Shown here piece by piece: positions 1 to 12,700 of a stretch of 64,000 bases of DNA. Numbering within the stretch: the first letter of the stretch is position 1; every line of letters starts with the position of its first letter. The DNA is from Patiria pectinifera. Taxonomy: Eukaryota > Echinodermata > Asteroidea > Valvatida > Asterinidae. The position numbers were made by a program, and so were the translations under genes. The notes beneath the pieces are model-generated. The model saw only the letters and a program-made list of their open reading frames with translations, was not told where the DNA came from and did no database searches. The stretch spans positions 33,296,392-33,360,391 of the forward strand of contig CM057142.1 in NCBI GenBank assembly GCA_029964075.1, written 5' to 3'.

Positions 1-942
1 TGAAAACAGTCGGTAATTGATTTTGTAATTTTCTAGAAGCCCACCTGCAATGCAGCACTAATGATGACGTGCAGAGGCTTCATCAAAACGAATTTTACAC
101 GGATGAGGAGGATAGGGAAGCATCCATTAGCTGCTCGGCTGACTCAAAGCCCACTCATAGCGCTGACATCTCGTACTTATTAAGCGTTCATCACCATCAA
201 TTTGGCCACTGTCCTTGGAGAAGCTGACTGAAAAACAGGGAGGATATGTTTTCTTGACTGCGTAGTGTCAGTCAGGTTTAGACTTTCCCTGATTAAAAAA
301 GCACTCTAAATGTCAGAGCCGGAGGTTCATTGCTAAATCCTTGTCAATAAATTATAAACTCACTAGTAAACAAGGTGGAAAATCTGAGGTTTGGACGCGT
401 GTTTTAAGCAAGTATAAATGGCAGGCAGTTTGCCCTGTGCGCACAAATCATTTTTCAAAGACGCACGCTTTGTGCTCAACAAAATAACTTTTTTTCCCGT
501 AACAAATTTTCAATTTGTTTTTTTGTTTTTTTTTCTTGAAAAAAAACCAGTGGTTTTCCCCCCTGATTTTGGGCGTCTGAAACCTTCTTAAAATGGGATT
601 TCACTTTGTGTGCAAATGAACCCGCCCTGCAAGAGCTGAATTATTGTAAGGCTACCAAATATTGTAATTTTGTAAAGAAGTAACTAAACATACAGTGTAC
701 ATGTACATGTAGGATGATTTTTTTCTCTTTTTTCATTCGCTATCTCGTTCAAAGTGAAAAAAAAATTGGTGGTGAAAGTCGAAATAGCTCTCGAACCCAC
801 TGAATCTTCAGGTGAGATTAACGCATCTGGACGTGGGAACAAGACAGAAAATGCCTCCTGCTTTTACATAAACTCCCCCATACAACAATCAATACCATCT
901 TTATTGCTGTTAGAAATTGGCAATATTCACAATGTCAACAGT

Positions 943-2218
943 GTTCTAGCCAGGCATCAAATAGCGCTAACACCCGCTACGCTTTCGGAAATAAGCGCTA
1001 CGCTTAAATCGCGCCGCTACGCTACCGCTACGCTATAAATTTTGGTTGCGAAAAAAAATATCTGCCGTTTGTTCGTATACGTACAAGCGCAGCGACTTTG
1101 AGCATTGCGCATTGGCCGTACGACACAGCGAAAAATAAACAACGATCCCACCGCACGTACCCCGTACGATACCCCTACCGTGATGCTGCGCCACACTCAT
1201 TCGCTATGAAAGCAATAAGCACGTGCTGTTTTGTGCTGCGTAGATACAGCGCTCCGTACGGACGTACGTGTCACCAACATGTCACGTACAGAGCGCTCCG
1301 TGGACCACACCATTTTGCGGTATCGGGTGCGCTTTCCTAACGTCAATATTTACAAGCATTTCAACTGTTTTAAAATTTTAAATAATACTTTTTATCAAGT
1401 CCAAAACATGTTACTGTTTGAAAATAAGTTCTTCAACGTCGGAACATAATTTTCGTAAAGGATTTATTCGAGAAACGATGTCCAAAGAAAGGTTAAGCAC
1501 CCCTACGATATCGATGGATGATGGATCCGTCCATAAAGATGGCCGCACGTGAATAACTCTTCTCGAAGAATGTCGCTGTCGAAAATTGGGATTTTTGACT
1601 ACACTACTCGTTGCTGATAATAACAGTTCGATAAGTTTGGTAGTAAAAACGGATATATTTGTTCTTAGGACAAAACCAATCAGCAAGTATTGCAACAAAG
1701 CAAGTTTTTAGCGCTCCACGAATGCGTTGCTTTCTCAAATGCTGAGGGGAAATTTGGTCGCGTAGTTCGCCGGCGTAGCCGGCGTGGGCTGGCCCGCGCC
1801 CGCACGCCGGCGTGTTCTCACACTTAATATTGACAAAGTAAATCTCATTTTTTTTATAAAACATTGAAGAACTACTAAAAATGGTTAAACATCATAAAGC
1901 AAGCATCGATCTTGGAACAATTTATACATTGTAAACATGTTCCAAAATTTGAAAACAGAAGAAACTTTACAGGAGCAAGAGTATCAATCATTTGAAACAA
2001 ATAAAACAAAATTTCTTATAATTTTAAACACTTCTGCTAAAAAAAAATCAGGGGAAAGTGGCAGGGAATCGCCTCAGATTGCACCACAGAGCATCTAGAG
2101 TCCAAAATTTTCCGGGGCCCTTAAGCGGGCCCCGGTCCCCACGCCGTAAGGGCTCCGCGCTCGCATTAGTCGTCGAACCAAAATTACCCCTACGCTATAA
2201 TTTCACCCTGGCTAGAAC
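943..2218. mobile_element. possible non-autonomous DNA transposon with 12-bp TIRs
   Basis: GTTCTAGCCAGG at 943-954 is matched exactly by its reverse complement at 2207-2218. GCTACGCT-like repeats lie just inside the left end and a similar CTACGCTATA lies inside the right end. The interior has a GGGGCCC/GGGCCCC hairpin near 2116-2137 and a GC-rich CCGGCG patch near 1768-1815, but no coding potential. No clear target duplication was found, so the boundaries and class are tentative. Confidence 0.4.
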
Positions 2219-3017
2219 TTTCTTCGGCCGGGAACCTTTTCAGCATTTTTCTTCTTCATATTAATTACGTATTAAGTACATTTCGCACGAATGGAAAAAA
2301 AAAATTGCCTAGCCACACCCACTTAGTAAATTTACTGCCAGAAAACCAAAACTGTAGTGGGCGGAATAGCCAACATGTGATTGAAATTCAAAATATTCAT
2401 GTTCAGATCTGTTGACTTAGTGTAATGAAGTACAGCTGCTGTGTGTGCGTACAATATTACATGTGACATCATCTATATATACAGTTAGTGACCCGAGTTC
2501 TGGTGTACACAGTGCATGCATATAATTTACTTTGGCTATAAGTGAATAACGGCCTTGTGTAGTATGGAGAGTTTTATACTGTAAAGCAAAAAAATTGCCA
2601 GAGTGCTTTTAACCACTTCAATTTGATATATCGTAGATAACCGATCATGCCTGTGTGGGTGTCTACTCAATCTTTTCAGACCTGAAAAGGCTAAAATCGA
2701 GTTATAGAGAGACTTTTAATTAATTGTTATGAATAGTCGATGGGAAACGTACCAAGCTTAGATCAAAGATTAACATGGGATTTGAAGTATTTTGTTTAAT
2801 CATGGTCAGTTCTATGAAAATTACTTGATACAAGGGACCTTGTTCCATCACTTAGATGCACTAGAAATCTTAGAGCTCAGTGTAAAATGTGCACAAGATG
2901 AACCCTGTGTGTATGTGAATTTATTTCTCATCATGATTTTCATTTCAGGAAATGACCAAAAACGAGACTGGGCCTGCCTAGTCAAGCTGGACCTAAAAGT
3001 CTGAGTTCATGACGTTA

Positions 3018-3388
3018 GGCCAAAAAAGAAAGTCTCCGGTTTCTGGTATGGAGCTTGCCCAAAAAGTGGTGCAGCGACGCGGCTTTTTTTTTTTTTTTAC
3101 CTGATTTTTTTGCTTCAAATGTCGGCCGATGACTGCAAATGGTGCCCGACTAAACTTAGTGCAAATATATGGGAGTCCAGAGAGGCCACATAAAGCTTAT
3201 TCTCGACCATAACCCAATCTAAAAACACGTTCAATTTGTGCAGCAGCAGGATTCCAGTCAAACCAGTGAGTTTGGCGGTTTTGAGACATCATCTTTCATT
3301 GAAAATTTTTTTTTTTTTCATTTTGCCGACGCGCATGGCTACGGCGACGCGCGCGCATACCAGAAACCGGAGACTTTTTTTTTTGGCC
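3018..3388. mobile_element. PIF/Harbinger-like MITE, copy 1 (371 bp)
   Basis: The element begins GGCCAAAAAA and ends TTTTTTGGCC, with TIRs of about 34 bp that include the words CTCCGGTTTCTGGTATG and CATACCAGAAACCGGAG. It is flanked by TTA at 3015-3017 and 3389-3391. A TTA duplication with GG-starting termini fits PIF/Harbinger. It has no open frame of its own. A second copy of exactly the same length is at 40247-40617, and a rearranged fragment lies at 42973-43061. Confidence 0.85.
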
Positions 3389-3399
3389 TTATTGATACT

Positions 3400-3622
3400 C
3401 AGTGACTCAGTCAGTCGTGACTCAGTCAGTCGTGACTCAGTCAGTCAGTGACTCAGTCAGTCAGTGACTCAGTCAGTCGTGACTCAGTCAGTCAGTGACT
3501 CAGTCAGTCAGTGTCTCATTCCGGCAGAGACTCAGTCGGGGAGTGACTCAGTCAGTCAGTGACTCAGTCAGTCAGTGACTCAGTCAGTCAGTGACTCAGT
3601 CAGTCAGTGACTCAGTCAGAGG
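3400..3622 (+). repeat. GTGACTCAGTCAGTCA minisatellite with 12 TGACTCA heptamers
   Basis: A tandem array with a unit of 15-16 nt (GTGACTCAGTCAGTCA and a shorter CGTGACTCAGTCAGT variant), interrupted once near 3512-3542 by diverged units. It starts 12 bp after the Harbinger-like MITE and ends about 100 bp before an ADSS exon. I count 12 copies of TGACTCA, the consensus AP-1 (Fos/Jun) site. Any regulatory role is inference. Confidence 0.9.
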
Positions 3623-3725
3623 GCAGGAGGCTGGCCCTACAGGTCCAGAAAAGAACAGATACGTAACATTTACTAAAATTTCATAATAACATTTATATCT
3701 CTTTTGAATTTGTGTGTGTGTGCAG

Positions 3726-6700
3726 GGAGGAAACAATGCTGGTCACACAGTTGTCGTGGATGGTACAGAGTACGACTTCCATCTTCTACCCAGTGGTATC
3801 ATCAACCCCAAATGCAAATCAGTCATAGGTATGAACGTGAGATAGCATACACTTATAGCGTGCAACTCATAGAGGGCGCCAAACAAATCCAATGGTGTTC
3901 CACTTTGGAGGGAGTTTAGAATGTGAAAATTGGTTTTGACGATAGAGTGTACCATCTTATTAAAGTTGGTAGGAAAACTGGGGGATCAGGTTGGAATAGC
4001 GGTACTTTCCGTGCATTCCACCACTGTGACCTTGGTTCGATTCCTTTCTGGGAAATCATGTGGAATAGGTTTTCAGTACCTACCCTGATGCCGCGGGTTT
4101 CCTCCCACCACTAAAACTTTCCTTTCTAATCTTCTGCCTAAGGGACCCCCCTGGGTATGGGCTTCATGCGCGAACAAGAGAGAGCACGTTTTTATCACTT
4201 TCGAGAGCCCAGTGGGCAGGACACACCATGTGTGCGTACTACCTAGTTCATGCGCGTATACCTCGAAGTACTCGACTTATGTTATTCTGAATGTGCACAA
4301 AGCCATAGCTTCTTCGCGTGAGCGTCAGGTGTCATCGGAGATGCGCTCGAATGTCTCTCCCAGTCATATCCCCAAACTGTCCCTTTCTTACCATTGAAAT
4401 ACTTGTGCACAGAGCCAATAAAGTCTATAGATTTCCGTGGGCAATCCTTGCCAAATGCCAGATGTTCTTACCCTCGCCTTTCAACTGTGTGACATGGGTT
4501 TGAGTCCCACCCAAGCCCAGCATGTGGACTGGGTTTCCAGTCTTAATCTGACATCATCCCCCCCCCCCTTTAGCCGCTTACTAGTGTTATGATACTAGTA
4601 AATGGGGCAAAAAGAAACGAACAGAATGCTGAAGTTTCTATGTTTATTCTCAAATTGCCTTAGAATGTAGGAGAAAGCATCCTAGATTTCAAAATTGTCC
4701 GGGCGGCCATGCACGCCTTCACTCAATCGCCACCCCCCCCCCTTTCTGAAAGCTAGATCTGCCCCTGAAGTGGATGTTCAACAGGTACATCAGCGGGGAG
4801 CCAATAGTCCTACAAGAAGCGTTTTTTGCGTATTGATTAGCCACTTAGAAAAGCTTCATTTCAGACTACCTGATGGATTGGGCAGCCGACACCCGAACAC
4901 CACCGCGCTTATTAAATGTCGGCTTTGTTTGTCCCCAGGTAATGGATTGGTGGTGCATTTACCAGGGTTGTTTGAAGAAGGGGCGAAGGCAACGAAAAAA
5001 GGCCTGAACGGTTGGACGGATCGCCTGCTTGTTTCTGACAGGGCCCACCTCGGTAAGATAGTGGTATTTGCATAGTTCATGAATGTCTGTAAGTGTTAAT
5101 AACTTGGGCTAATTTTTTATCACTCTGCTTCAACAGCCATCTCCTATCTGTGCTTAGGCCAAAAAAAATTGATCGGCAATTCCACCAAAAAAAAAAAATG
5201 ATTGAATAAAAAAATTGGCAAAAAAAAAAAATTCCAACCAACCGACCCTATTTTTGAAAGGCATGTAATTGGAAGCAGAAATATTTTATTTTTCCAGCCT
5301 TACTGCTCCAGCACAGTTTGCACTTACACTGCCATGACTGCATGCAGGGATCCTTATTTAGGCCAAACACTGCCAAACAAAAAATACCCTATTTTTAAAA
5401 GCAATAAAATGTGACCCCACCAAATTTTATTGCCTTAGGATGGAAAAAAAGTATTATGATACCGACTTCCGATCACAATTGTTCAAAATTGCCGGCGGCC
5501 CAAAAATTTATGAGTATTTGCAGCAAGGGATGTTTTTCTCTCTGGTAGTATCGGAAAGAAGATATCAAACATTCTTATAGGTTTGGAAAATCAGAGACTT
5601 TTTTGGGGGGCCTTAACGCTTGATATTTGTTTTTTATTCCTAATTTTAGTTTTTGACTTTCATCAATCTGTGGACGGTTTGCAAGAAAAAGAAAAGGGGA
5701 AAAAAAGGTCAGTATCACAATCTTACAATTTCACAATCAGTAATTACAATGCATACCAAATGTAAACATTTGTAATGAGTCCAACATTCAGGTACGCTAT
5801 CACAGCAGTCAAAATCAATCAAACAACGGTTTTTAGCAGTTGAGGATTTCCTTGTTAATAATTTGATTTAGCAATGCTTGGCCTGGAGGTGATTGATATG
5901 CCGGCTGTACCTTACCAGTTATCTCTTTTGTCTGTTGATGCAGTGTGACTAGTCACAATGTTTAAATTAATGTGATCTTTGGCATTACATTTCAACCGTT
6001 ATGGTACCCCAACTGAAGCACTTCACTAAGAAGGAATTAATCACAAAAGGTATTCCATGCCGCTGTTTGAAAAGTTGAGTTCTGATTGTACGGGGAATTT
6101 GTTTTCCCAGGATATGGTCAGTCTACCACAAATGGAATGTGTACCTACTTTGTGCTGCTAATGGGACTAAAGTGGCTCACAATTACACAAGGGCATAAAT
6201 GTACCTGTACATGCATTGGTTGTACATGTAGTTAAAAAGATATGCTACTAATGCATACTAGTGTGCGTGTAGGTTTAAAGGACAGAACTTTAACCTCAAC
6301 TACTCAAAACCTTCCAAATTGAGACTACTAGTTTTGCAGTCTTAATTTGATCGTGGATTTGGGACAGTAGCTCAGTTACTATTAATTTAAATGTGGACAG
6401 AAGTGTAGTAACGAAAAGCAGAAATTAAATGTGACTCATCGCGCAGTATTCATAAATACCTCAGACAGTTTAGCTATTCCTATTGGTCGAGAGCCGGTCA
6501 CGTGGCCGGTCTTAAACGGATGATAAAGACATGGCTAGCTGGTCTTAAACACTTTTCCAGTGTCACATAAAATGTGGACTCCTAAAAATCCAGTGCCTCT
6601 TACCATTTCATTGGTCGGACGTTCACAATCCTCACGTAGGCGTGCGCAACACTACCAGCGAGTCAGAATTTTATAGTTCTAAATTCAAAATGCAACGCCC

Positions 6701-9700
6701 CAGGTGCGTTCTGCGCGACATCGCGCAGAACATGCAACGCGCGCGTCAATCTCCATAAAAGGGTTGTTTACATCTTACTCGCCAGCTGAACACTCCATTA
6801 TTTTGCTAGAGGGATGTTTCAAAAAGCATGAAGTGAACTTGTTGAACAAAACCGGGATTTTTTGAACTAATTATTTGATTTTTTTTACCGAAAAGGTATT
6901 TATGAATGGGAATAAATGTGTGCCCGGTCGGTATTAATCACTCTGTTTAAGACCGCTTAGAGTCTGGGTGCTGATAATTACCCTCGCCTCCGGCTCGGGT
7001 AATTATCAGCACCCAGACTCTAAGCGGTCTTAAACAGAGTGATAAAAAACCTCCAGAGCACACATTTTATTCCCTTAGTAAAAATTTACACAAAGGCAGA
7101 AACTGAGCAGAATTATGTAGGTTTATGCAAAATAATGAAAGGTTTACTGGGCACGACCCTTTATAATGTATAATGTAATAACCACCAATGCACTGATTGG
7201 TCATTTTGCAAGTTTGTCGTGGAGTATCTCAGAGTAGTATGTAGTATTTCAGTAGCTCAGGTTTCTAAGCACAGCAGTTTAGAGCTGCAGCTTGTGATGT
7301 GTAGGCCTATGTATGTAGTATAAACCGGCCTGCGCATTCTAATTGATTTAGGCGCAGTGCGGAATCTCCTTGTGATGCACAGTGTAAATAGGCCTTTTTA
7401 GTGCATCTCATGTACAGCTGTACAAATGCAATGTGCACTAGTTTTATCTCGCTCCTTTGTTTTGAACCTGTGTTTGACAGTATTGGTACGACCAAGAAGG
7501 GTATCGGTCCCACGTATTCCTCCAAGGCTAGCCGTTCTGGACTGCGGATATGTGACCTCATGGCTGACTTCAGTGCCTTCTCAGAGAAGTAAGTTCTACC
7601 AAAATGAAAAAAAAAACCACAGTTTGAACTGCTGGAGTTTGATATTTGAAGAGAGTCTGATCTTCTGAGTTTTGTGTTCATAAATAGAAGTGTATTAAAA
7701 TTGTGTCCCCGTGTTTTTTTAAAATATTTTCATCCAGAAAATTAGATTCCTTTTCTAAATTTTTTTCTAAATTACTAGCAATACTTTGCATGAGACATCA
7801 AGTTCATCAATTGAAAAAAAAATGGCAAATGCTTACTTTACAATTTCCAATTAAATTCAATATTAGGTTTTGCCCTTCACTGAGGTATAAACACTGTATA
7901 CTCAGTGTGTTACATCCAACCCCCCCCCCCCATGTGAAAGTTAGAAAAACTGCAGTACCCGCTGCTACATCAGATTCCAACCAGCCAATGGATCCCAGCA
8001 AGCTGGGTGGTGTGGTCGAGTGGTAAGACGTCTGCACTAGAAAGCAGGAGGTTGTGCGTTCGAGTTCCACCCGAGTGATTTTTGTCTCACTTACACTGGG
8101 GGTAACACACTGAGTATACAGTGGTTTATACATCGTTGAAGGGCAAAACCGACTGAATTTACATCATCCCAATGCAAATTTCATCTAATGAATAATTTCA
8201 AATTAGACATTTTTGTTTTCTTCATTTTTTTTTTATAGATTCCGTTCTCTTGTCAGTACATACCAAAGAATGTTCCCCGATCTGGAAGTGGACATTAAGA
8301 CAGAATTAGCAAGATATGAGGTAAGTTTTAACATTTTCCTCAAAAGATTCTGAATGTATACATGTCAATATCACGTCATTAAGGGATTTAATATGCCTTT
8401 CACTTTTTATTGCTAATAATTTTATTTTAAATGGCGTATAATTTTTTTTTTTTATTTTGCTTCTTACAGACGCATTTTCATTAACATGAATTTTTAAAAA
8501 AAATTAAGTACAATATCTGAGAAGCTGTATTTTTTTCTCCGTACATTTTAAGATAAGGTCTACAAAATGTAATTAATATTTTTTGGTGGCTGCACATCAG
8601 GTTCACTCTCCAAACAGCGTGTACTTTTTCCGTCAGCAATACAAAATAATCTGGAAGATGTACATTCTTCATTCATCTGAAATGGTGGTTCAGTCTTTCC
8701 AATAAGATAAAGATTTGCGGAAGCGCCATGTAACAAATCTCGGAAAAAAATGTTGCAACCTGATGCCACTTCAGCAGTCGTGTACAAAGTCGATGGAGAG
8801 TCCTTCCTAACAAAATTGGAAATGTTTCTCAGTCCCACATTCATGTCTTAACATCATTTTTGCAATGAATGACCTTCATTGAGATGATATATGAAGAAAA
8901 AGGTGGCGTCAGGTTGCAACTTCTTTTGTGAGTTTGTGAGGTTCTGAAAAGAACCCATGGAAACGCAAACATTTTGAACAGTATGCTTTGCCCGTCAGGT
9001 TCTTTTCAGAACTTCACAAACTCACAAAAGAGATTTGTCACATGGTGCTACCGTAAATCTTTATCTTCTTGCCAAACCAAGCAAACCTTCAAATGTTATC
9101 TCAATGTTTCCAGTTTGTGGCCGGAGATGGAACCATTGCATTTCATTATTGGAAAAAAACTGTTGCAACTTGACGCCACTTTCCGCGATTGTGTACAAAG
9201 TCTATGGAAAGTCGAGAACTTTTTCTAAGTATTTCCTAACAAAACTGGAAATGTTTCTCAGTCCCAGATTCATGTCTTATCATTTTTGCAATATGACCTT
9301 CATCATTGAGATGATATGTGAAGAAAAAGTGGTGGCATCAGGTTGCAACATTTTTACCCATTATTGGACATGTATAAGTCTTATACAAGTACAAGCATTA
9401 TGCTATAGAAAATCTAGAAATATGAAGAGTTCAAGAGTGTCAGGCTACACATAACTTGTCAAAGGTCCACAGGACTCTTTACATCTTTCAATTTTCTTGT
9501 CCTGTGTTTTAGGAATTTGCAGAAAAGCTTAGGCCGATGGTAGTCGACACCGTCTACTTCATGTATAAGTCCCTGCAGGACCCTACAAAAAAGGTTGTTG
9601 TGGAGGGAGCTAATGCCACGATGCTGGACATTGATTTTGGTAAGTGCCCAGAATGAGCTTAATCCTACGGTTAACAAAATGCTGCAAAACTGCCTCCATG

Positions 9701-12700
9701 CCTACCGGACACAATCTTTACACTTCATCAAGCCCAATCCAAAATCAAATTGGCGGTTTTGACTTTTAGTACGCATTGATAAAAGTCTGTGAAGTTTCTT
9801 GCAAGAATTTATGAAATAACTACAGTGAAATGCCCCTATAACGAACACTGCTATAAAAAAACATTTTGCTATAACAAACAACCCCTTTGGCTCCTAAAAT
9901 AGTAAATTCTATTATAATGCACAATCACTATAACGAACGACCACTATAACGAACATTCTTTTTATGGCCCCACCGTGTTTGTTATAGTGGCGTTCTACTG
10001 TATATTTTGTTAGATATAGCTTTACACTACATAAACACCAACGACATACAAAAAGCTACTTTTATGTTATGGAAACATCATGTTTTTGTTGTTACAGATG
10101 TTACGTTATAACGTTACTAACATGTATGAAATCAACTTCACACTCGCAATAACAAAGATGAATCATGGTATTCTTTGTTCCGTGTGTTATTTTTATAAAA
10201 TATGAACCTCTCTCTCTGCCTTTAAAACAAAAACTCACAATGAGACTTGCAGTTTACATGTAAGACAAGATTCCTAAATGGCTACCTAAAATCCATACTT
10301 TTTGCCCCAAAACTGACACACCACTCAAATAAAAGGTCTCGTCCCCTTTTATTTGATGCCACATGTGAGGTTGTGATGCCTGTAATTCTGAAGATTTCAT
10401 ACATTTTCCACTTTCCAGCCATGTCCACATTGGCAAGGAATTTCCCACATCAAAATTTCAAGCCTCATGTTATGTATTACTGCTGGAATTTACCTACCTC
10501 AATCCCGCACAGTCCCCAATAACGTTATGAATCATTTAATATTTTCAAATCATGGGGGCTGAAAGGTATAAATTCCTGTTTGTGCTCCATTGCAGGCACG
10601 TATCCCTACGTAACGTCGTCCAACTGTTCCATTGGGGGTGTGTGTACCGGTCTCGGTATACCAACCAAAAATATAGGAAACGTCTTTGGAGTAACCAAGG
10701 CCTATACTACCAGAGTAGGAGATGGGGCATTCCCAACAGAACTACACGACGTGAGTTTGATTTTAAAGAGGAACAGTAAATCATCTGTAAATTGTTTTTC
10801 CATAAAATCATGCTGAGTCAATTTGAATAATGTGGTATTCAATTATTTAAATTTCAGTTCAATCCAAAATGAAAATGTTAACTAGCAGGCAATAATTTTT
10901 CAGCAAAGTTTTGAAATCGATTTGCCCTTATGACATTGTTCCTAGGAAATTGGCGATTTGTTACAAGAGCGGGGTCATGAGTTTGGCGTAACGACAAAGC
11001 GGCGTCGACGTTGCGGTTGGCTGGACGCCGTACTGCTGAGATATACGAACGTGATCAATGGATTCACTGCGTAAGTACGCAAAGTCAATGAACTCTGGGC
11101 GCGAGTGGTTGATACATTCCCATGTTTGTGTGTGTTAACCCTAACCTTCCCAACTCCATCAAAATCCATCCACCTATTTTGGTGGATTTTGGGGGACTTG
11201 GTCCTGCAGGTCTGGTTTGACTAAATATTGATGGAGTATGATGGACTTGGGCCTGGAGGCCTAAAGCAAAGCCTGCATGGGAAGCAGTGTGATTGATGGA
11301 TTTAGGTGGACTTGGTCCAGTACTTAGTAAGAGACAGGAGGGAGTGAGGGTTAATCCAAGGAAGTGTCTGCAGAAAGCTTTAGTATAGAGAAGCTTTTTT
11401 TTGGACTAGCTGACGTAATATGTTTACCAAGTGGCTTGATGTAAATGTGATCGCTCTTAAAGCAAAGGATTTTTTTCAAAGTATGTTTTCAAAGGATTTT
11501 TAAATTGAGTTAACCAATCTACAGGCCAAAGGCCACTCGAGATGGCATCTTTAAAAAGAAACCATACAATGGACTACAAATGCAAATGTGTTAAGTGCTT
11601 TGAATTGAAAAAGCAACTCCCGTCGTTGGTTTGTTGCAATTTCCCCCCCTGCATTCTGCAAAGCATGACATCTACATGATATGTCACATCTTGACACTGT
11701 CCATACAGTTTTGACACTGATTTTTTTCTCCTTTCATCTTATGTACAGGTTTGCCATGACCAAGCTTGATATCTTAGACGTTCTGGATGAGATCAAGATT
11801 GGAGTGGCTTACCAGCACAAGGGCAAAGAAGTACCGTGCTTCCCAGGTAAACATGAGCTAACCCTAACCCCCTAGTAGTGTCTCAAGACTACAGGGTGAG
11901 TAAAAAAAAACGAAACCCAAATGTCGGGGACCATTGTTTTAGTGAAATTCTGCATGTAGCACTTTCAAAATCTAGGATATGAAAGCCCAATTCATAAGCT
12001 TTCTTTTAGTACAAGAATCATTCAAATCACTCATGTACTTTTGAAGTTACAGAGTTTTAAACACAACCACCGTTTTAAAGTTCTGTCCACGGATCACAAA
12101 AAAGGTGTGCGTTCTTTCAGCAAAACGAAAGCAATTCACACACATCCTTATGTGATTTGTTTTCGTTTTGCTGAAAGAACAATAAACTTTTTTTGTGATC
12201 CCCGTGGACAGAACCTTAAAACGGTGGTTGTGTTTTAAACTCCGGAACTTGAAAAGTACATGAGTGATTTGAATAATTCTTGTGCTGAAAGAAAGCTTGT
12301 GAATTGGGCTTTTATATCCTAGATTTTGAAAGTGCTACATGCAGAACTTCACTAAAACAATGGGCCCGACATTTGGGTTTCGTTTTTTTGGTACTCACCC
12401 TGTACCCTGCTAAACCTAATGTGCTTGCGCGCATACAAAATAGTGCTCATGAAGTATCACAACATCCCTCCCCTTTTGAAAGTACAATTTCAGGAATAAT
12501 TATTGGTGTACACATAAAACTGGAATTTACTTAATTAGCAAGCATTTACATGAAATGTGTAGTGATGGCTTTTCAATTGACAGGCATATGAAACATTGGT
12601 GGTCATATCTTACTGACAACTACAACTTTTGTTTCTCTGCAATATGTGTGTAACCGGGGAGAGTGGAATTAGTTAGTTTTAAAATGGGGCACTCTCCTTA

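Larger units (their letters stand above)
1..3725. other. non-coding DNA upstream of the first recognised ADSS exon
   Basis: I recognise no exon here. The missing N-terminal part of ADSS, including the GDEGKGK P-loop, was looked for in all frames and not found, so this is probably intron or 5' flank. The stretch holds GCTACGCT-type simple repeats near 970-1035, a TIR-bounded element (943-2218), a Harbinger-like MITE (3018-3388) and a minisatellite (3400-3622). I see nothing in 1-942 or 2219-3017 apart from AT-rich DNA and ACATGTA repeats near 690-715. Confidence 0.5.

Noticed and set aside
2945-3003. An ADSS or other exon after the AG at about 2948
   Set aside because: The short open stretch does not match any part of ADSS and ends in a stop with no usable donor.
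3400-3622. CRISPR-like array
   Set aside because: Units are contiguous with no unique spacers, and the DNA is from an animal nucleus.
8010-8075. A functional tRNA-Ser(AGA) gene
   Set aside because: The anticodon arm and boxes resemble tRNA-Ser, but there is no pairing acceptor stem and the same core is repeated in other elements.
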